From contig NC_079882.1 in the NCBI RefSeq assembly GCF_029227915.1, positions 4,340,001-4,404,000 on the forward strand: 64,000 bases of DNA, given 5' to 3'. Shown piece after piece: positions 26,601 through 39,193 of the stretch (positions within the stretch are counted from its first letter, which is position 1; every line of letters begins with the position of its first letter). The position numbers and the translations under genes are program-made. The notes beneath the pieces are model-generated. The model made no database searches, had not been told where the DNA came from, and worked only from the letters and a program-made list of their open reading frames with translations. Source of the DNA: Hydractinia symbiolongicarpus (lineage: Eukaryota; Cnidaria; Hydrozoa; Anthoathecata; Hydractiniidae).

Positions 26601-28701
26601 TTATTTTCTGCTTCTTCCACATTTATGTCAAAGTGACCTTCATACTTTTCCAAGTCACCAGCTCTGTAAGTACAATTCAGCACCCCAAACTCAGATAAAA
26701 GTTTATAGTATTTCATTTTTTCACCTGTCACTTCAATAACCACGCATGGCAAACGAAGTAGGTCTGTGCTTGTCCTATCCTTTGGTGGAATGCGGACAGA
26801 AACGTTATCTCCAACAACAAAGTATGCTTTCCTAGATTTGTGTTTTTTCTCAAACCTGACTTTCATGATATTTTGAGCGCATTTAATGTTTTTCGATGCA
26901 GGTTGACGCACTTTCTTATGACGGTTCATTGTTGCTAAAAGCATAAAAAATACAGTTAGTTGATATTAGTAATATCAGTTACTAAAATTTAAACTGAAAG
27001 TATTAAAGTCAAAGTTAGTAAGTTTCAAACTTACTAACAAAATCATCTTCTTCATTGTCAGTAGCAACTTGGTTAACATTTTCCTCTTCTAATTCCACAG
27101 CTGCAGAAAGTTCAGCGTTATCAGTTTTTGTGTTAGGCAGATCTGCATCATCTAAATAAATAAAAAAAGTATATGAAGATATTTTTGTTTTTGAATGTAA
27201 AAATTAACCACTTGTATTTGTCCTGTAATTGATACCTGTATTTCCCCCTTTAGCTACCATGTGCTTTTGCTGTTCATCTGTTGGCAGTGAATGGAAATCT
27301 ATGTCCTCGTTGTTATCCAAGTTTGGATCATGTATAATAGAAGATTTTCCTGTGGTTGGGATGATTGCAGAAGGAGGGCGCTGACCAAAGACCAATTCAT
27401 ACGGTGATATACCAGTAGCACTGTGGTTCTGAGTATTGATGGCATCTATTATAAGAAATACACAGTATACATGGTAGGTTTTCATGCAAGTTATATTTTT
27501 ATAATTATACAACTGAAAGTCAAGTTGCCTACAACAAATATGTGGCAGCCACTTGCTCCATTCTGCAGATTCATTTTCAGATAATTCTGTTATTTTGGCT
27601 GCTATTTTAGTCTCCACGTTGATGTGGGCTTGTTCCACCATGCCCTGACTTTGAGGATGTCGTGGTCTCCCTTGTATTATTTGCACTTCTGATGGCCATG
27701 ACTCTAGCATTTCATGTAGGCATTTGTTCACAAACTCACGTCCATTGTCAGAGTGAAAGATACTGGGCGGACCAAAGTAGCAGAAAATCTTTTCCAATTC
27801 CACACGAATGTTAATTGCTTCTTTGCTTTTTAGAGGTGCAACAAAATTAAATCTGCTCCAGTGGTCGATGGCATGTAAAATATATTTGTAATCACCATCA
27901 GGCAAATGCATCATGTCAATGAGATCAACCTGAAAGGATAAAAACTTTGTAAAGTTAAGAAACATTGAGGCTGAACGAAAAAAGTGTTTCTTATGAACAC
28001 TCGTGAATGAATTAATCTACACTTTCTATTACCTGTAAACGCTTCATAAAACCATTTGATATAATTGGTTGTAAAGGAGGAGATGTAATTTGATGTTGTT
28101 TTAAGTGACATGTAGCACATAGGCGAATAAATTCTTCGACGACGCATCTTGGTATTCCCCAATATAAAGAAGATATCTAAAAAAGTGTCATCAATGTCAC
28201 AAATATTTTAAGCTTTTGTTAAAAAAATTATTTAAACAAATACATACCTTTGCCTGTGTTTTTTTTACACCTGAGTGTATTAATGTTTTGCAATGTATTT
28301 CCTCTATAATCTTGTGAAAGTCTTCAACGTACGCTACACGAGCGAAACCATCAGGTATACCTTTCGATACACCATCTATAACCTAAGATAAAATAAGAAA
28401 ATTTAAAATTAACAGTGAAAATTAAAAAAGACAACAGTAAAAAACTTACCGCATTCTTGCATGGAGCTATTAAGATATCTCTTAATCCAAGTGCTTCGTA
28501 TTGAAATATCTGAAACCTATTTTTTTTGACAAAAAATTTAAACTTTCTATCAACATTCTCCCCGCCAGATTTTAAAACTTCCACAATTTTTTCCCCAACT
28601 TCCCGTGTCATGACGGAACTTTTAATCCGTTTACCGTCAGCTAGTTGATATTTTTTTAAATAATTTTCAAATTTCTCTTCACTGTTTAACGAAGACATCA
28701 T
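23658..28701 (-). CDS. Ginger-like transposase: integrase, USP-like protease and PHD fusion
   Basis: Fifteen exons join without a break into 1,222 codons: 28450-28701, 28248-28382, 28033-28176, 27533-27929, 27236-27445, 27035-27151, 26535-26934, 26222-26358, 25570-26146, 25299-25466, 25055-25209, 24822-24950, 24674-24742, 24176-24586, 23658-24025. Order of domains: N-terminal helical region; HHCC zinc finger (H114, H120, C149, C152); rve integrase core with VDLIDM (D179), HSDNGREF (D238) and GMVEQ (E276); a VVGDNVSVRIP barrel like the GPY/F-type tail (about 450-500); a Cys-rich stretch (about 553-585); a cysteine-peptidase-like pair, LQNTCPVDTWL (C626) and AQHYTAMALYNDTWHLYDG (H857), as in USP-type enzymes; and a C4HC3 PHD finger (1054-1096). 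Similar integrases occur in host genes such as KRBA2 (recalled, not checked). The nuclease joins transposon ends to target DNA; protease and PHD roles are inferred only. Splicing of all 15 exons in one transcript needs RNA evidence. Confidence 0.85.
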
Positions 28702-29040
28702 GTGTGTTTAATCGCAGTTTAGTTGTATCTGTTGCCTAAACACTTGCAAAAAGGGATTTATTTGTTTCTTTGTATCAACTTCGTTTTTAACTGTATTTTA
28801 TATTGTATAAGAAATAAGCAGGAGGTCTAAGTACGACTTTATCTATCATAAACTAACAGGTAATTAGAAAGTTTGGTCGTACCTCGTCCTTGCCTTTTGT
28901 TCTCAACCCCCTTACATTTTTTTAAAGAATTTTTATGCGAACCTGGGCTCTAAGTTTCTGCGTAATTGGTGGCAGCAGGTTGATTAAAGATTTTCATTTA
29001 TTCGCGATCAATTTTGTGCTTGTGTAAATGTCTTCATGTG

Positions 29041-29745
29041 CTGTTTTTTTACTGTGTCCAAAGATTGGCCTGCCCAATCTTAGGACAGGACTATTTTTTT
29101 GGCATGGGAAATAATTGATAGAATCTATTCGCCGTCATTTCAGTACTCGAGATAGTGCGTTATATTGGTCAACCAAGGAGATCTGGTTTGAGGTCTTTAT
29201 CCTGTTTTTTTTACTGTGTCCAAAGATCGGCCTGCCCAATCTTAGGACAGGACTATTTTTTGGCATGGGAAATAATTAATAGCATCTATTCGCCGTCATT
29301 TCAGTACTCGAGATAGTGCGTGATATTGGTCAACCAAGGAGATCTGGTTTGAGGTCTTTATCCTGTTTTTTTTACTGTGTCCAAAGATCGGCCTGCCCAA
29401 TCTTAGGACAGGACTATTTTTTTGGAATGAGAAATAATTGATAGCATCTATTCGCCGTCATTTCAGTACTCGAGATAGTGCGTGATATTGGTCAACCAAG
29501 GAGATCTGGTTTGAGGTCTTTATCCTGTTTTTTTTACTGTGTCCAAAGATCGGCCTGCCCAGTCTTAGGACAGGACTATTTTTTGGCATGGGAAATAATT
29601 GATAGCATCTATTCGCCATCATTTCAGTACTCGAGATAGTGCGTGATATTGGTCAAAACTAAGGAGATCTGGGTCGAGGTCTTTATGTGCTGTTTTTTCA
29701 CTGTGTCCAAAGATCGGCCTGCCCAATCTTTAGACAGTACTGGCA
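29041..29745. repeat. Subterminal tandem array, four units of about 161 bp plus a partial
   Basis: Units start at 29041, 29202, 29363, 29525 and 29690 (partial). Each opens with CTGTTTTTT..ACTGTGTCCAAAGAT and contains CCTGCCCAATCTTAGGACAG, the same core motif as the terminal inverted repeats. Unit sequences are nearly identical, indicating recent expansion. Likely transposase-binding sites (inference). Confidence 0.9.
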
Positions 29746-30164
29746 AATTAGCTTTTCGCTTCTAAACCCGAAATTTGATGTGTTAAAATAAATAGTGTTT
29801 ATTTATTTTATTTATTTATCATTTATTCAACTTCCATTAGATAATGGTTCTTCTGCCTAAATTAAATTCTGCCTAAACTATTTTTTAATGAATAAATAAA
29901 AAAAGTAATCACAGGTAAAACCGCTGCAGTAAGGGATAGTGTTTAAGTTTCGTTACGGGCTCCCGCGTTCCAAGAATAGCGCATACGCACCCCATCCTGT
30001 TCAGAAACACAAATCTGAGAAGCCGTCCGAAGATTGGCCTAACCTGGCTTCCCGCCCAATCTTATGACGCCCTGCCCAGTCTTAAGACCGGCCGGCCAGT
30101 CTTAAGACTGGGCAATTCTGTGTCTTAAGATCGGTCGGTGTCCTAAGATTGGGCAGAACAGCAT

Positions 30165-31368
30165 CAATGAATTTATTCTTAGCCCTGTTTTTCAGCATCT
30201 AAGATGTGCTACTGCTTACGTGGTTTTTAAACAAAGACAAAAATTCATAATAGAAATGAAAGAAAGCATAGCTATAGCTAGGTAAGGATGAAAGAGAGAT
30301 ATATACATACTTTACATATTGAGGGATATTTTCAGGAGTGGCCATGGCTTTGATGCGAAGTCCTAAAGTATTTAATAGTCTCATTTTGACCTCCACCACC
30401 AATAGGGGTTGCAGATTTTCGTAATTTAGTAGGGGCAAAACGGCAGCATATAAGTTGGCGCCAGAACTCCTAATTTGACGTTCTTTCGTGGAAAATTTTA
30501 GGAATAGCTTGAGAAAAAGGAAAATCTAACTGGAAAAAAAATACATTAACCGATTAACAATTTTCAATGACGCCATCTTTTTTGTTTTGATATTTGTTTT
30601 TGACCGCGCGTCCAATCAAAGTAGACATACTTTAAGAAAGGCCGGTTTAAAAAGGGAGGAGGGGGTGGGGTCGGTGGGGAAAAAAGCAAACGTCTTTTTT
30701 TTAGTGATAAAAAGAATGTATTTTTCAGTAAATCAATCTTTCTTTGCATAAGAGAGGCAATAATATCTATAATCTTCGCTTTACATTTAAAATCTCCGGG
30801 AACTCCGGACATAAAAAAACATTTCACAACGCCTGCTACTATTGAAATATTCCCCACAAATTCTGATGATTGACACGCACTGCACCACTAGGAAATTCAC
30901 ATGAAATTTTTGCCAGCCTATCAAATGCTCAAAACCATTCCGCTTAAGTATTCCACCCAGTAAAGTGATCAGTCTTTACAACCCATGTCTTCCGCATTTA
31001 GTTTTACATATTTTTGACACAACGACTCACGCTAAAAAAATGTTTACGACTTTCTTTTCTATATCGGGACGGCGGGGTTGACCCAATGTCGTAAAAGATG
31101 CAAGGTGCCCTGTGGACGAGGTTGGCTTATGAGCTTACCAGTAGGAGGAGGAGACGTCAATTGGACTATACGTTAAATAAAGATAACATGCAACTCGATA
31201 AAGTAAACAATCTTCGACAAGAAACTATCTAATCGTTTTTCTTTTGGAGACATTTTATTACTTGTTTTGTCCTTCCGAAAGACAAATTCATGTTACAACG
31301 TATCACAATGTGACTACTTGTTTAATTTTGCTTTAAACTAAATCTCCAAACAGTATTTCCATTTTTTT
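30165..31368. other. Intergenic, no gene seen
   Basis: AT-rich sequence with a G-rich patch at 30655-30680 and a CCTGTGGACGAGGTTGG motif near 31107 that recurs in variant form near 34736. No supported exon. Confidence 0.4.
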
Positions 31369-33781
31369 TTATTTCTCAAACAAATAACAAAATCCTCTTG
31401 GAGTTATTGGAATATTTATTGGTACATTCTTTTCTGCGTTTTTTGGATCATATGTGCATTGGTGTGACGTGTGCTAAAAAGAAGAAAAGAAATAATATTT
31501 CTTCCTCAACAAATACACGTCGCGTATATTAATTTCCTGTAGTTATTTCCTTGTGGGCTAATTCCCCGTCTACTAGTTTGGTCAAAAATTTCTACTAGAA
31601 AACATTTCTGCTTAAGAATAATTCGAATAGTAAATTCCACAAGAAAACGCACTCTTTTTTCTTTTACAAGTGAAAACAAAAACAATCAAGTTAAGTTTCA
31701 GTAAACGAGAACTTATTCTCCTTTTTCTAATCTATCTTTGTCGACAACAAATGCAATGGAGAAATTAGAGATACTATAAATGCACGTGTCTATTTTCCAT
31801 TATTTTCTTAATTAACAAATTGAAATTATGCTGGAATGAAATTAACAACAAACTTTTTTAGAAGAATGGCAATGAATTTTAAGCTTCACTGCATAAAAGG
31901 CAGTGAGAGCAGATGATTAATGTTTCTGAGAATGTATTACGCATGGAAGATCTTCTAAATTGTAAACAAAAAATTAGCGTTCGTTTGCTAAGTAAACCTT
32001 TATCTTTGACAAGATATTCTATATTTCTACAGAAATTAGGTCTGTAATATAAATGCTTACTTTATGGTCTTGCGGTAAACATTTCTCCACGATGCTGGAA
32101 TATTTTTATTGACATTTTTTAGTTAAAACAGAAACTTTTAATTTCATTTTATTCAAACTAATGAACTGTGTCACCTTTAAATATTTCTTATTGAATGTTA
32201 TGTTTTTTCAGAAGTTACGTGAAAATTTAAAGGAGAACAGAGTTTACTTTTTATCACTTTTAATTGGAAATCAAAGCCATATTTTTTATTTCAGACAAAT
32301 AATTTACTGTCCTGCAGGGTGTACGTTTATTTTGAATCCTGTGATAGAAAAATTCTAATAAATAAACAAATACTGCTAGTTATAGTCAGTGTAACAAGGA
32401 TGGTTCAAAACCTTGTAATTTAGGTACTAATTTTTTCTCCTTAGCTTTTGAATAACTGTCGTGGAAACTTTTTCTATACACTGCTAGTGTTTGACGCTAT
32501 TTTTTATTATACTTTTTCTACTAAACATTTTTAATAATAATAATAATAAGAAGAAGAACAACAACAACAACAACAAGAATAAAAAAAAATTGGAAATAAA
32601 AATAGAAATAAAAAACTAGTCCTGTATATAAACCTTTGAAGGTGGTAAATAAAACGTACACAAGTTTCTCCACAATCCTACTTCTTTCGTCAATTTGTAA
32701 AAATGTTTGTTCACCAAAGCCGTGCTGGCTACATCAAAATGATCAGATCGCAATATATAACGTAAACCTTCATCAGGTAGATCAGTCTGTCAAAGATGCA
32801 AACTTAATGTTCCCTTGCAAATCTAAAATGACAAATGGAGCAGTGCTACTAGTGGAAAAGTCCATTAATCGAGAACCATAGCTACAACTTCCTCATCAAA
32901 TTTATTTGAATCCTTCTCGTTACAAAGAATGTTAAACTGATGGTCAAATATCTTTACCAAGAATATCTTCTTTATTTTAAATTTATCTAAATTTTCTTCC
33001 ATATCACTGATATGATTGAGAATGTGACTCCATAGTCTTGAATTGTTGAGTGAGAAAAGTGAGCAAATATATGCGTTAATGTCATAAATTCTGCGAGCAA
33101 CTATTCCGTTTTCCCATATTTCCTCGAATTATCCCAAATCGGTAGATTAGCGAAAATAAATCCTCTCGAATTCTGTGCTAGTTCCTATATTTTATCCTAA
33201 TTAAAAGATTTTCTTTCTCCGACTGCATAAAATAAACACTCTTTTCTTGTTTTTATCTGCTATCTCTTAATTTATACATAGTTATTAGTTACACTTAATT
33301 AGAAACTGCGAAACGTAGAATTTATATCAATTCAATACTGTTATCTATGGGAATCTTACAGAATTGGTATTTACGTGTAGGTTTTAAATACTGCGAAAAA
33401 ATACTTACTTTTAAGCTGATATTCTTTAAATAGTTTTAACAATTGTTTGACAACATGCATGTTCAATTCTGTGGTCAGTACTAAAATCAAATTTATATCG
33501 AAGTTATCGCTGTTATTAGTATCACATATTTTTAACTCCTAAATTTTTTTAGCAATACTGTTAGCATTTTAGCAAGAATAAAAAAGCTGAAGCTTCCAAG
33601 GGCTGCTCCAGTTCAATTTAGATATATCAGCCCTGGATACTCAATAGTAAACTAGGTAGAAGGTGACACACTGCAGTAAGATTTTACTGATAGTTACAAG
33701 ATCGCGAAAGAGTTGAATCAATCTCTTCTAACAAGCTGAGGCTGTCGATATCAGGTCTTGTAGGAGAACAACTTCCATTAG
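31369..33781 (-). CDS. F-box protein, FBXO25/FBXO32 (atrogin-1) type, partial model
   Basis: Phase-continuous exons: 33698-33781, 33409-33480, 32877-33100, 32634-32786, then 32061-32094 and 31369-31473. The helical middle (TELNMHVVKQLLKLFKEYQL ... RLWSHILNHISDMEENL) aligns with the region before the F-box in FBXO25/32. The F-box exon reads DLPDEGLRYILRSDHFDVAS ... LWRNLCTFY, matching DLP...L..I....SD..D....LW..LC. The last exon, TSHQCTYDPKN...ITPRGFCYLFEK, matches the family ending HPCTA...SP..FI.LFKF. Role: substrate receptor of an SCF ubiquitin ligase. Gaps: an exon between the F-box exon (phase 0 out) and 32061-32094 (phase 2 in) was not found, and the N-terminal third is uncertain. The donors gttctc and gtttat are weak. 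Confidence 0.6.
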
Positions 33782-34779
33782 CTGAAATAAATATAAATTT
33801 TATGCAATGTGATTTCTTTGTGGTAAGTAAATGGGGCTAACAAATAAAGCAATCCCGTCTTCCCTTTTTCTGCTATAAAAAGTATGACTAGTCTCTTTTT
33901 ACGCATAAAAAAGCGCACCGCAATAACAAAGCCAGCAACGACAATAATCCATCCATCCATTTAAATATCCCAGCCTTTTTCTTTATCGCAACGGTGAAAA
34001 AACTGCTGAAGAATGAACTGAAATCACGCTTACTTTTGTGACGTAATTAAATCAACGAAGCAATTTCAGAGATTGCTTGAAGTGCAGCTTGTTGAAGATG
34101 ATTGTAATATCTTGCCTGGTTGTATGATTAGGCTACAAACAAAATTAATTACACCTTTAAACCTTAAATTTTTAAAAGCAACAGTTTCTATTGGTTCCTC
34201 AGTTGGGTTGGTGCGCCACCAAAAAAAAAAAACTTCTGTTTTAATCATGTTTGTCATATAAAACTTTTAAAAGATCAGGCAAATCTCGGAAACTGTTGCT
34301 CGTAATAACTTGTTCTTTTAGAAAAATAACCAATCACAATAAAAAATTGTCCCCATGCTTCAAAAGTATGCTTACTGTCTTTAGTTTTAATTGCTGTGCT
34401 TTGCTCTCCACTGTTACCACTTATCAGACTGTCAATACATCTAAATCAACATTTTAAACATAGTAAAAATGTATCATGCTTTTCATCGTTGCTGACTCTG
34501 TTGAAAATATGAATTGATACTAAATTGAAAAGAGAACTATTACAGAACTCACTCAAAATTTCGTTAAATACCGTACTACTATTTTTAATCTGGCAGCATT
34601 AACCAGCAAGAATTAAACAACATAAAATTCATGTGCAATTAAAGGAGTTTGTCAACTACTTATTAACTTGTAGCCAAAGACTTACAGGCCTTTGCATTGG
34701 TCAAATAAAAGGCCATTACGAAACAGCTGAAGGGCCCTGTAAACGAGGTTGGTCAAGCACAATGTGTAGACGAGAGTAC

Positions 34780-35920
34780 CTTTAATTTTTGTTGATATTA
34801 ATGACACGTGAAGTTCTCCATCCGGTCTCCATCCACATTTCTCCTTTCGAAGGCAATCCGGTTTAACCGAGATAAAAAAAACAAAGTGTGAGGTTTGAAG
34901 AGATTTGCTTCTGTTATCCTAAAAAATTATAGTTAATGCCAATTAAATTAATTTATGCTTCTAATGGTAGTAATTATTTTGCAACCATGACAAAATATCG
35001 ATTCTTGGACTTTCATTTCAAGAATTTAGTTAAATCGCTTCCATTAAACGCTTCTTACAACCCATAAACTAAAGCGAAAATATAAAACCCAGCAGTAAAA
35101 GAGTAGGTTGTTTTTATTCGAGCACATTAAGGTGGCTCTATACCTTTTTTCAAAAAAGCTCAGTTTTCACATGAATTAGCATAACTCTATGAAGAAAAAA
35201 GATTGGTTCTTGAAAATTCACATGATGATACAATAACCTTTTGGCTTTTTTAAAAAGTAAAAAATTGACTTGACATGTCATGTCATGTCATGCCAATGTG
35301 ACAATAGGGTGATGACAATAAAAACAATAGATTTTGGTCAAGAAAAGATTTCGTAAGTTATATCTACATATATACTAAGTGTTATGTATCTATCGTTAGG
35401 AAATCAAAAGTTCTCTGTTCTGAATGAGGGAAAAATTCAAAATTCCAGGATTCACCCCTCCTAATTATGCAAAAATTTGTACTTTCCACTTCGATTTTCA
35501 AAAAATCCTTTTAGGGGTGATTCTATATAGATATAAGATGACTTTAAGCAAAAAAACTTAAAATCCAAAAAAAAAAAAAAATAAAAAAAAAAAAATTTAT
35601 AAAGGTATAAAGCCACCTTAAAGCTACAATTTATACAATTTATAAATATTTCTTCTTCTTGTGATGTGAATTTGTTTTGTCTGAACATTGAGAACTGGAC
35701 GCCAACTTAGCTTATTATTGTTCATTTTTTTTCTTTCTTTTATCTTATTAATTGTTGTGTATAACTTCATATACTTTTAAACAAGTATATATTAATATGT
35801 GATATGGTTGTAAACTTAAGCACGATTTAAGAATATTTACCTCAATGGATTTTTTGGCAAAAGAAACATGCAAATTCAATCTTGTTTCCAAGGCATTTTG
35901 CCTTTTTATTAATTTGATAG
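34780..35920 (-). CDS. Two candidate upstream exons, unrecognised
   Basis: Exon 34780-34918 (acceptor ttttttag, donor AAAG|gtactc) encodes 46 residues including CLRKEKCGWRPDGELHVSLI. It leaves phase 1, which fits the entry phase of the FBXO-like exon at 33781. Exon 35841-35920 (acceptor tacgcag, donor gtaaat) encodes LNLHVSFAKKSIE and joins it in phase 0. They could be the N-terminal exons of the F-box gene or belong to another gene. They do not show the family's usual N-terminal motifs. A TTAA MITE lies between them. Confidence 0.3.
35127..35621. mobile_element. TTAA-flanked MITE, 487 bp
   Basis: TTAA (35127-35130) is followed by GGTGGCTCTATACCTTT. The right end at 35617 is the inverted complement (AAAGGTATAAAGCCACC) followed by TTAA (35618-35621). 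It includes a TGTCA run near 35275 and poly-A near 35570-35595. No coding capacity. Confidence 0.85.
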
Positions 35921-35975
35921 CTGCGTAAAATAACGGCCCATAGGCCAAAAGAGCATGGGAAAGAGGATGACACAA

Positions 35976-37105
35976 ATTGAACGAGAACTAACGTTTTTTT
36001 ATTTTTAGTCCCTTTTTTAATCCAACTGTCTTGAATAATGCTTAATAAAAGGGCGTAGGAGCCGAGAGGGAGCGAAGGCGCCACGCCCCACTTTAAAAAA
36101 ATTGTCAGTAATGGTTATATGGGGAGACTTTTTGTTAGAGATGTTTTTTTTATTAAATAAACTTTAGAAGTCTTCAGCATATACAACTTTCAACCAAATT
36201 GCTTTGCGAAAATTCGTTAACCAAAAGAAGTGTGATAGTCATTCTCGTCCCCAGAGCTCTTTGAGATAAACCAAAGTTTTATCTCAAAGAGCCTTGGGGA
36301 CGAGGGTGTGTAATAGTTGCAATCTTGTTCATTATTTTTTGGAAAATAACTGTTTTTTGTCAATTTCTTAAAATTCTCAAATACCATCGCCTATCCAATG
36401 CTCTGGTTGTCTGCCGAGGCCTTACTTTGGCTTGCCGCAGTTTTCGCGATGTCTGCATTATGAAGCACCTAGTGCAAAGAGGAGGAGTTCGCAAAGACTG
36501 CATTTTCTTTTTTCATGATGAAATTTTTTTTTTTTGCTGTAAGTCAATGGGTACGCAAAATTGGAAAAAATGTGATAAAATGACGAATAAATAAAGAAAT
36601 AAGACAGTGAGTGTTTAAAAATGCGTAGAAAAAAGTCTTTAAATGATAACTATTAAATTCTACGAAAAAAATGATACCAACTAATAATACTTCAACCCCC
36701 AGGGTCTTTTTGCCCCTAAGACGTTATTACCATAGTCGCTATGTGACTATAATCAAAGTAATCAAAAATACAAAATAACGAGGTAGTGACTAAAATCAAA
36801 AATACTTTTTTCATTTCGTGCATTTTGGGAGTTCCCATCGAGGTACGATTTTTATTAAGCGTCCCAAGTATGTTAAAACAAAATAAAAATTATGATATTT
36901 TCAAAATAAGCGTATTTTAACTCCATTAAAAAAAAATAGGAAAAAAAAATATTACGTCTGTTTAAACGAATACTTTATTGTGATGTCACAAAGAGGGAGA
37001 ATCAATCAGAACTATTCACAAACCCCTTTAACGCTTTAAAACGTAAAAATTTAAAATGTTTGAAACAAAACAGTGCAGGCAAAAACGCCGATGAATATTG
37101 CGCAA
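35976..37105. other. Intergenic, no gene seen
   Basis: Apart from the hairpin at 36244-36304, no structure or exon could be supported. Confidence 0.35.
36244..36304. repeat. 27-bp-arm hairpin
   Basis: CTCGTCCCCAGAGCTCTTTG... (36244-36270) pairs with 36278-36304 at 25 of 27 positions around a 7-base loop. The outer motif CCTTGGGGACGAGG also occurs at about 49046, so it is probably part of a dispersed repeat end. Confidence 0.6.
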
Positions 37106-37290
37106 TACAGTGGACTCTCGATATAACGAATCCCAGATATGGTAAACATCTTGATATAACAAACCAAAGTCCATTCCCCTCAGATTTAACCTTAAGAAAC
37201 TCTTGTAATTCCAAATTTTTCGTCTCTCGAACTCAAAAAACCTCGATGTAACGAACTCAAGGCACTAAATGTAAGAGAAACTCAGAAATA
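37106..37290 (+). mobile_element. Pogo/Tigger-like transposon end, truncated
   Basis: TA at 37106 is followed by CAGTGGACTCTCGATATAAC, the typical start of pogo-group (Tc1/mariner) elements. Further TCGATGTAACGAACTC-like units follow. No matching right end or transposase is seen, so it is a relic. Confidence 0.6.
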
Positions 37291-39193
37291 TTTTCAAAAT
37301 TTTGTGCATCATCGGATCAATATCATGTTTGACAAACAAAACAGTGCAACATCAACCAACAAATCAAAAAGTTTGATGCATAGAAAGCTTAGAAGAACAT
37401 GCAGTAGCACAAAAACAATACATATTTTAAACTTTCAGATATCATCTTCAATAACATCAGCTATATTTTCTTATATGAAGTGCTTACGTACTAAAACAAG
37501 TGTTAGAACCAAGAATCTCTATGAGAAATTTGCTAGGTTTATGGAGACGTTGCATTGTGTAATGTAAACAAAAATTCAAAAATGCTGCTTCGACTTAAAT
37601 TTATTTGGATTTTGGATTTTCTACTTTAGCACTTCAGGCGTGCGTTTTGAACCGACATGCTAAAAGATTAAAGTCGAAGTTTGGTCAAGGATAGTGTGTG
37701 TTTGCCAACAAGATATCTAGCATACAATTGAAAATAAAAGTAAGAACAGCTAGTTCACAAGAAAACTATACTCAACAACTTCCTTATGAAAATAAATAAG
37801 CTACCTACTTCCTCTCATTTTTTATAAATAATCAAGCAAAAGCACGTGCTCTTTAAAAAACATGTCTTTATTTTTGTCTAAATTATTTTTTTGCGTAACA
37901 TTTATACTTCCCTATTAAAATAGTCTTTCTTTTTCGCTAAATACAGCTTAGTACTGTGAAACTCTCCGCCACACGTGTTGTCATATCATTTCAAAAGCTT
38001 TTTACAAAACCGCTTATGATCCAAGTCAAGAAATACACCTTCTCTTTTCTCTCCTGGATGATCTTTGTTATTTAAAAATCAACAGTCAATTCATAATACT
38101 GCTCTAATAAATTCACACCGTAAAAACATTTCTCCTGTATTCGCAGCCAAGAACTTTTTCCGAATTATTGTGAGCTTCACTTAAAAGCTCAAATTGTTCA
38201 TATCCGCCATTAATTTCGACGATCAGCAACTAATTATTGTTATTTTATTATATTATCATTATTTATAATCCAAGCTAACACCTGTTTTTTTCAATAAATT
38301 TAATAACGTACATCTTAGTTCTCTTTAATTGCCACTTCTTAGCGGTTTGACCATGGATTAACCATGGATTTGTCATGGATTTATCATGGATTAACCATAA
38401 ATTGACCATGGATTGACCATGAGTTGACACCTACTGATATTATCTCACATGCGTTACCTCATAACTTTTGAGTTCCACATTGAACATTGAGGATTTATGT
38501 AAACCGAAAAAATCAATTGATGTTGAGGAAATGTCCTCTACAAAATAAATTTTAAAAGAGGAAATAAAAGCTGATGTATTAACATAAAGTGAATATATCT
38601 AGGTTGAAAAAATGTCCGCTGTGTTTAACGATACACTATAAACAGGTTACCTATCCATTCGATGGTTTCAAATATGCAAACGACGCCACCTTTAATCTGA
38701 GCTGAGTGATACTGATTTTACAACTAATTGATCATTGGGGAAATTCCCTTTTTAACTATTAAAATCTCCTTTGCCAGTTAATAAAGCTTACAAGTTAAAG
38801 TTCAGAAAAAATATTCTTCTTATAAATTCGAACGTCTCCGAAATTTCAGATTGTTTAATACTAATGTTATTCTGAAAGGTGACTCACAGGAAGAGGGGTT
38901 AAATCATTTTATTATTTGCATCTTCGAGTGCTAAGGTTTGACAATAGTAAAATTATTCATTTTTAAATTTTGACGTTCAAACTTCGGATTGACGTTAAGC
39001 TTACACTTTTCGTTTTGTGAGTTATCTTCTTTAAGATATTAGGTAGGAGTTTTGTGATAAATCTTTAATGCTCGACAGGGGGGTGTTTATAACCAAAGTT
39101 TTTTTATTCCCTGTTAATTAAAGGAACACAGCATAATAAGATCATGATCATGTTAATGAGATATTTTTCAAACTAAAAAAGTTATTTGATAGT
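37291..39193. other. Intergenic with a 12-bp tandem repeat
   Basis: At about 38348-38435 the sequence repeats ACCATGGATTGA-like 12-mers seven times with variation (each contains CATGGATT or CATGAGTT). The remainder has no supported exon. Confidence 0.5.

Larger units (their letters stand above)
23073..30164 (-). mobile_element. Complete Ginger-like DNA transposon, 7.08 kb, TSD GCAT
   Basis: The body is 23077-30160. The left end starts TGTTCTGCCCAATCTTGG and the right end is the inverted complement (CCTAAGATTGGGCAGAACA). The flanks are GCAT on both sides (23073-23076, 30161-30164). Subterminal regions carry many CCCAATCTT and GTCTTAAGAC motifs, and the right side has a tandem array of about 161 bp (29041-29745). 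Inside, on the minus strand, is one intact 15-exon gene with an integrase-type DDE domain. Known: Ginger transposons use gypsy-integrase-related transposases, have TIRs and make 4-5 bp target duplications. The unbroken gene and perfect TSD suggest a recent insertion. Confidence 0.9.

Noticed and set aside
32521-32580. AAT/AAG/AAC triplet run as a coding Asn/Lys repeat.
   Set aside because: Simple microsatellite in an intron, no open frame with neighbours.
33698-33960. A phase-correct first exon at 33903-33960 (MDGWIIVVAGFVIA...) that would make a 149-residue secreted helical, cytokine-like protein ending at 32865.
   Set aside because: The downstream exons continue in phase into a clear F-box exon and an FBXO25/32-type C-terminus, so the secreted reading is a by-product of a TAA just past a splice donor.
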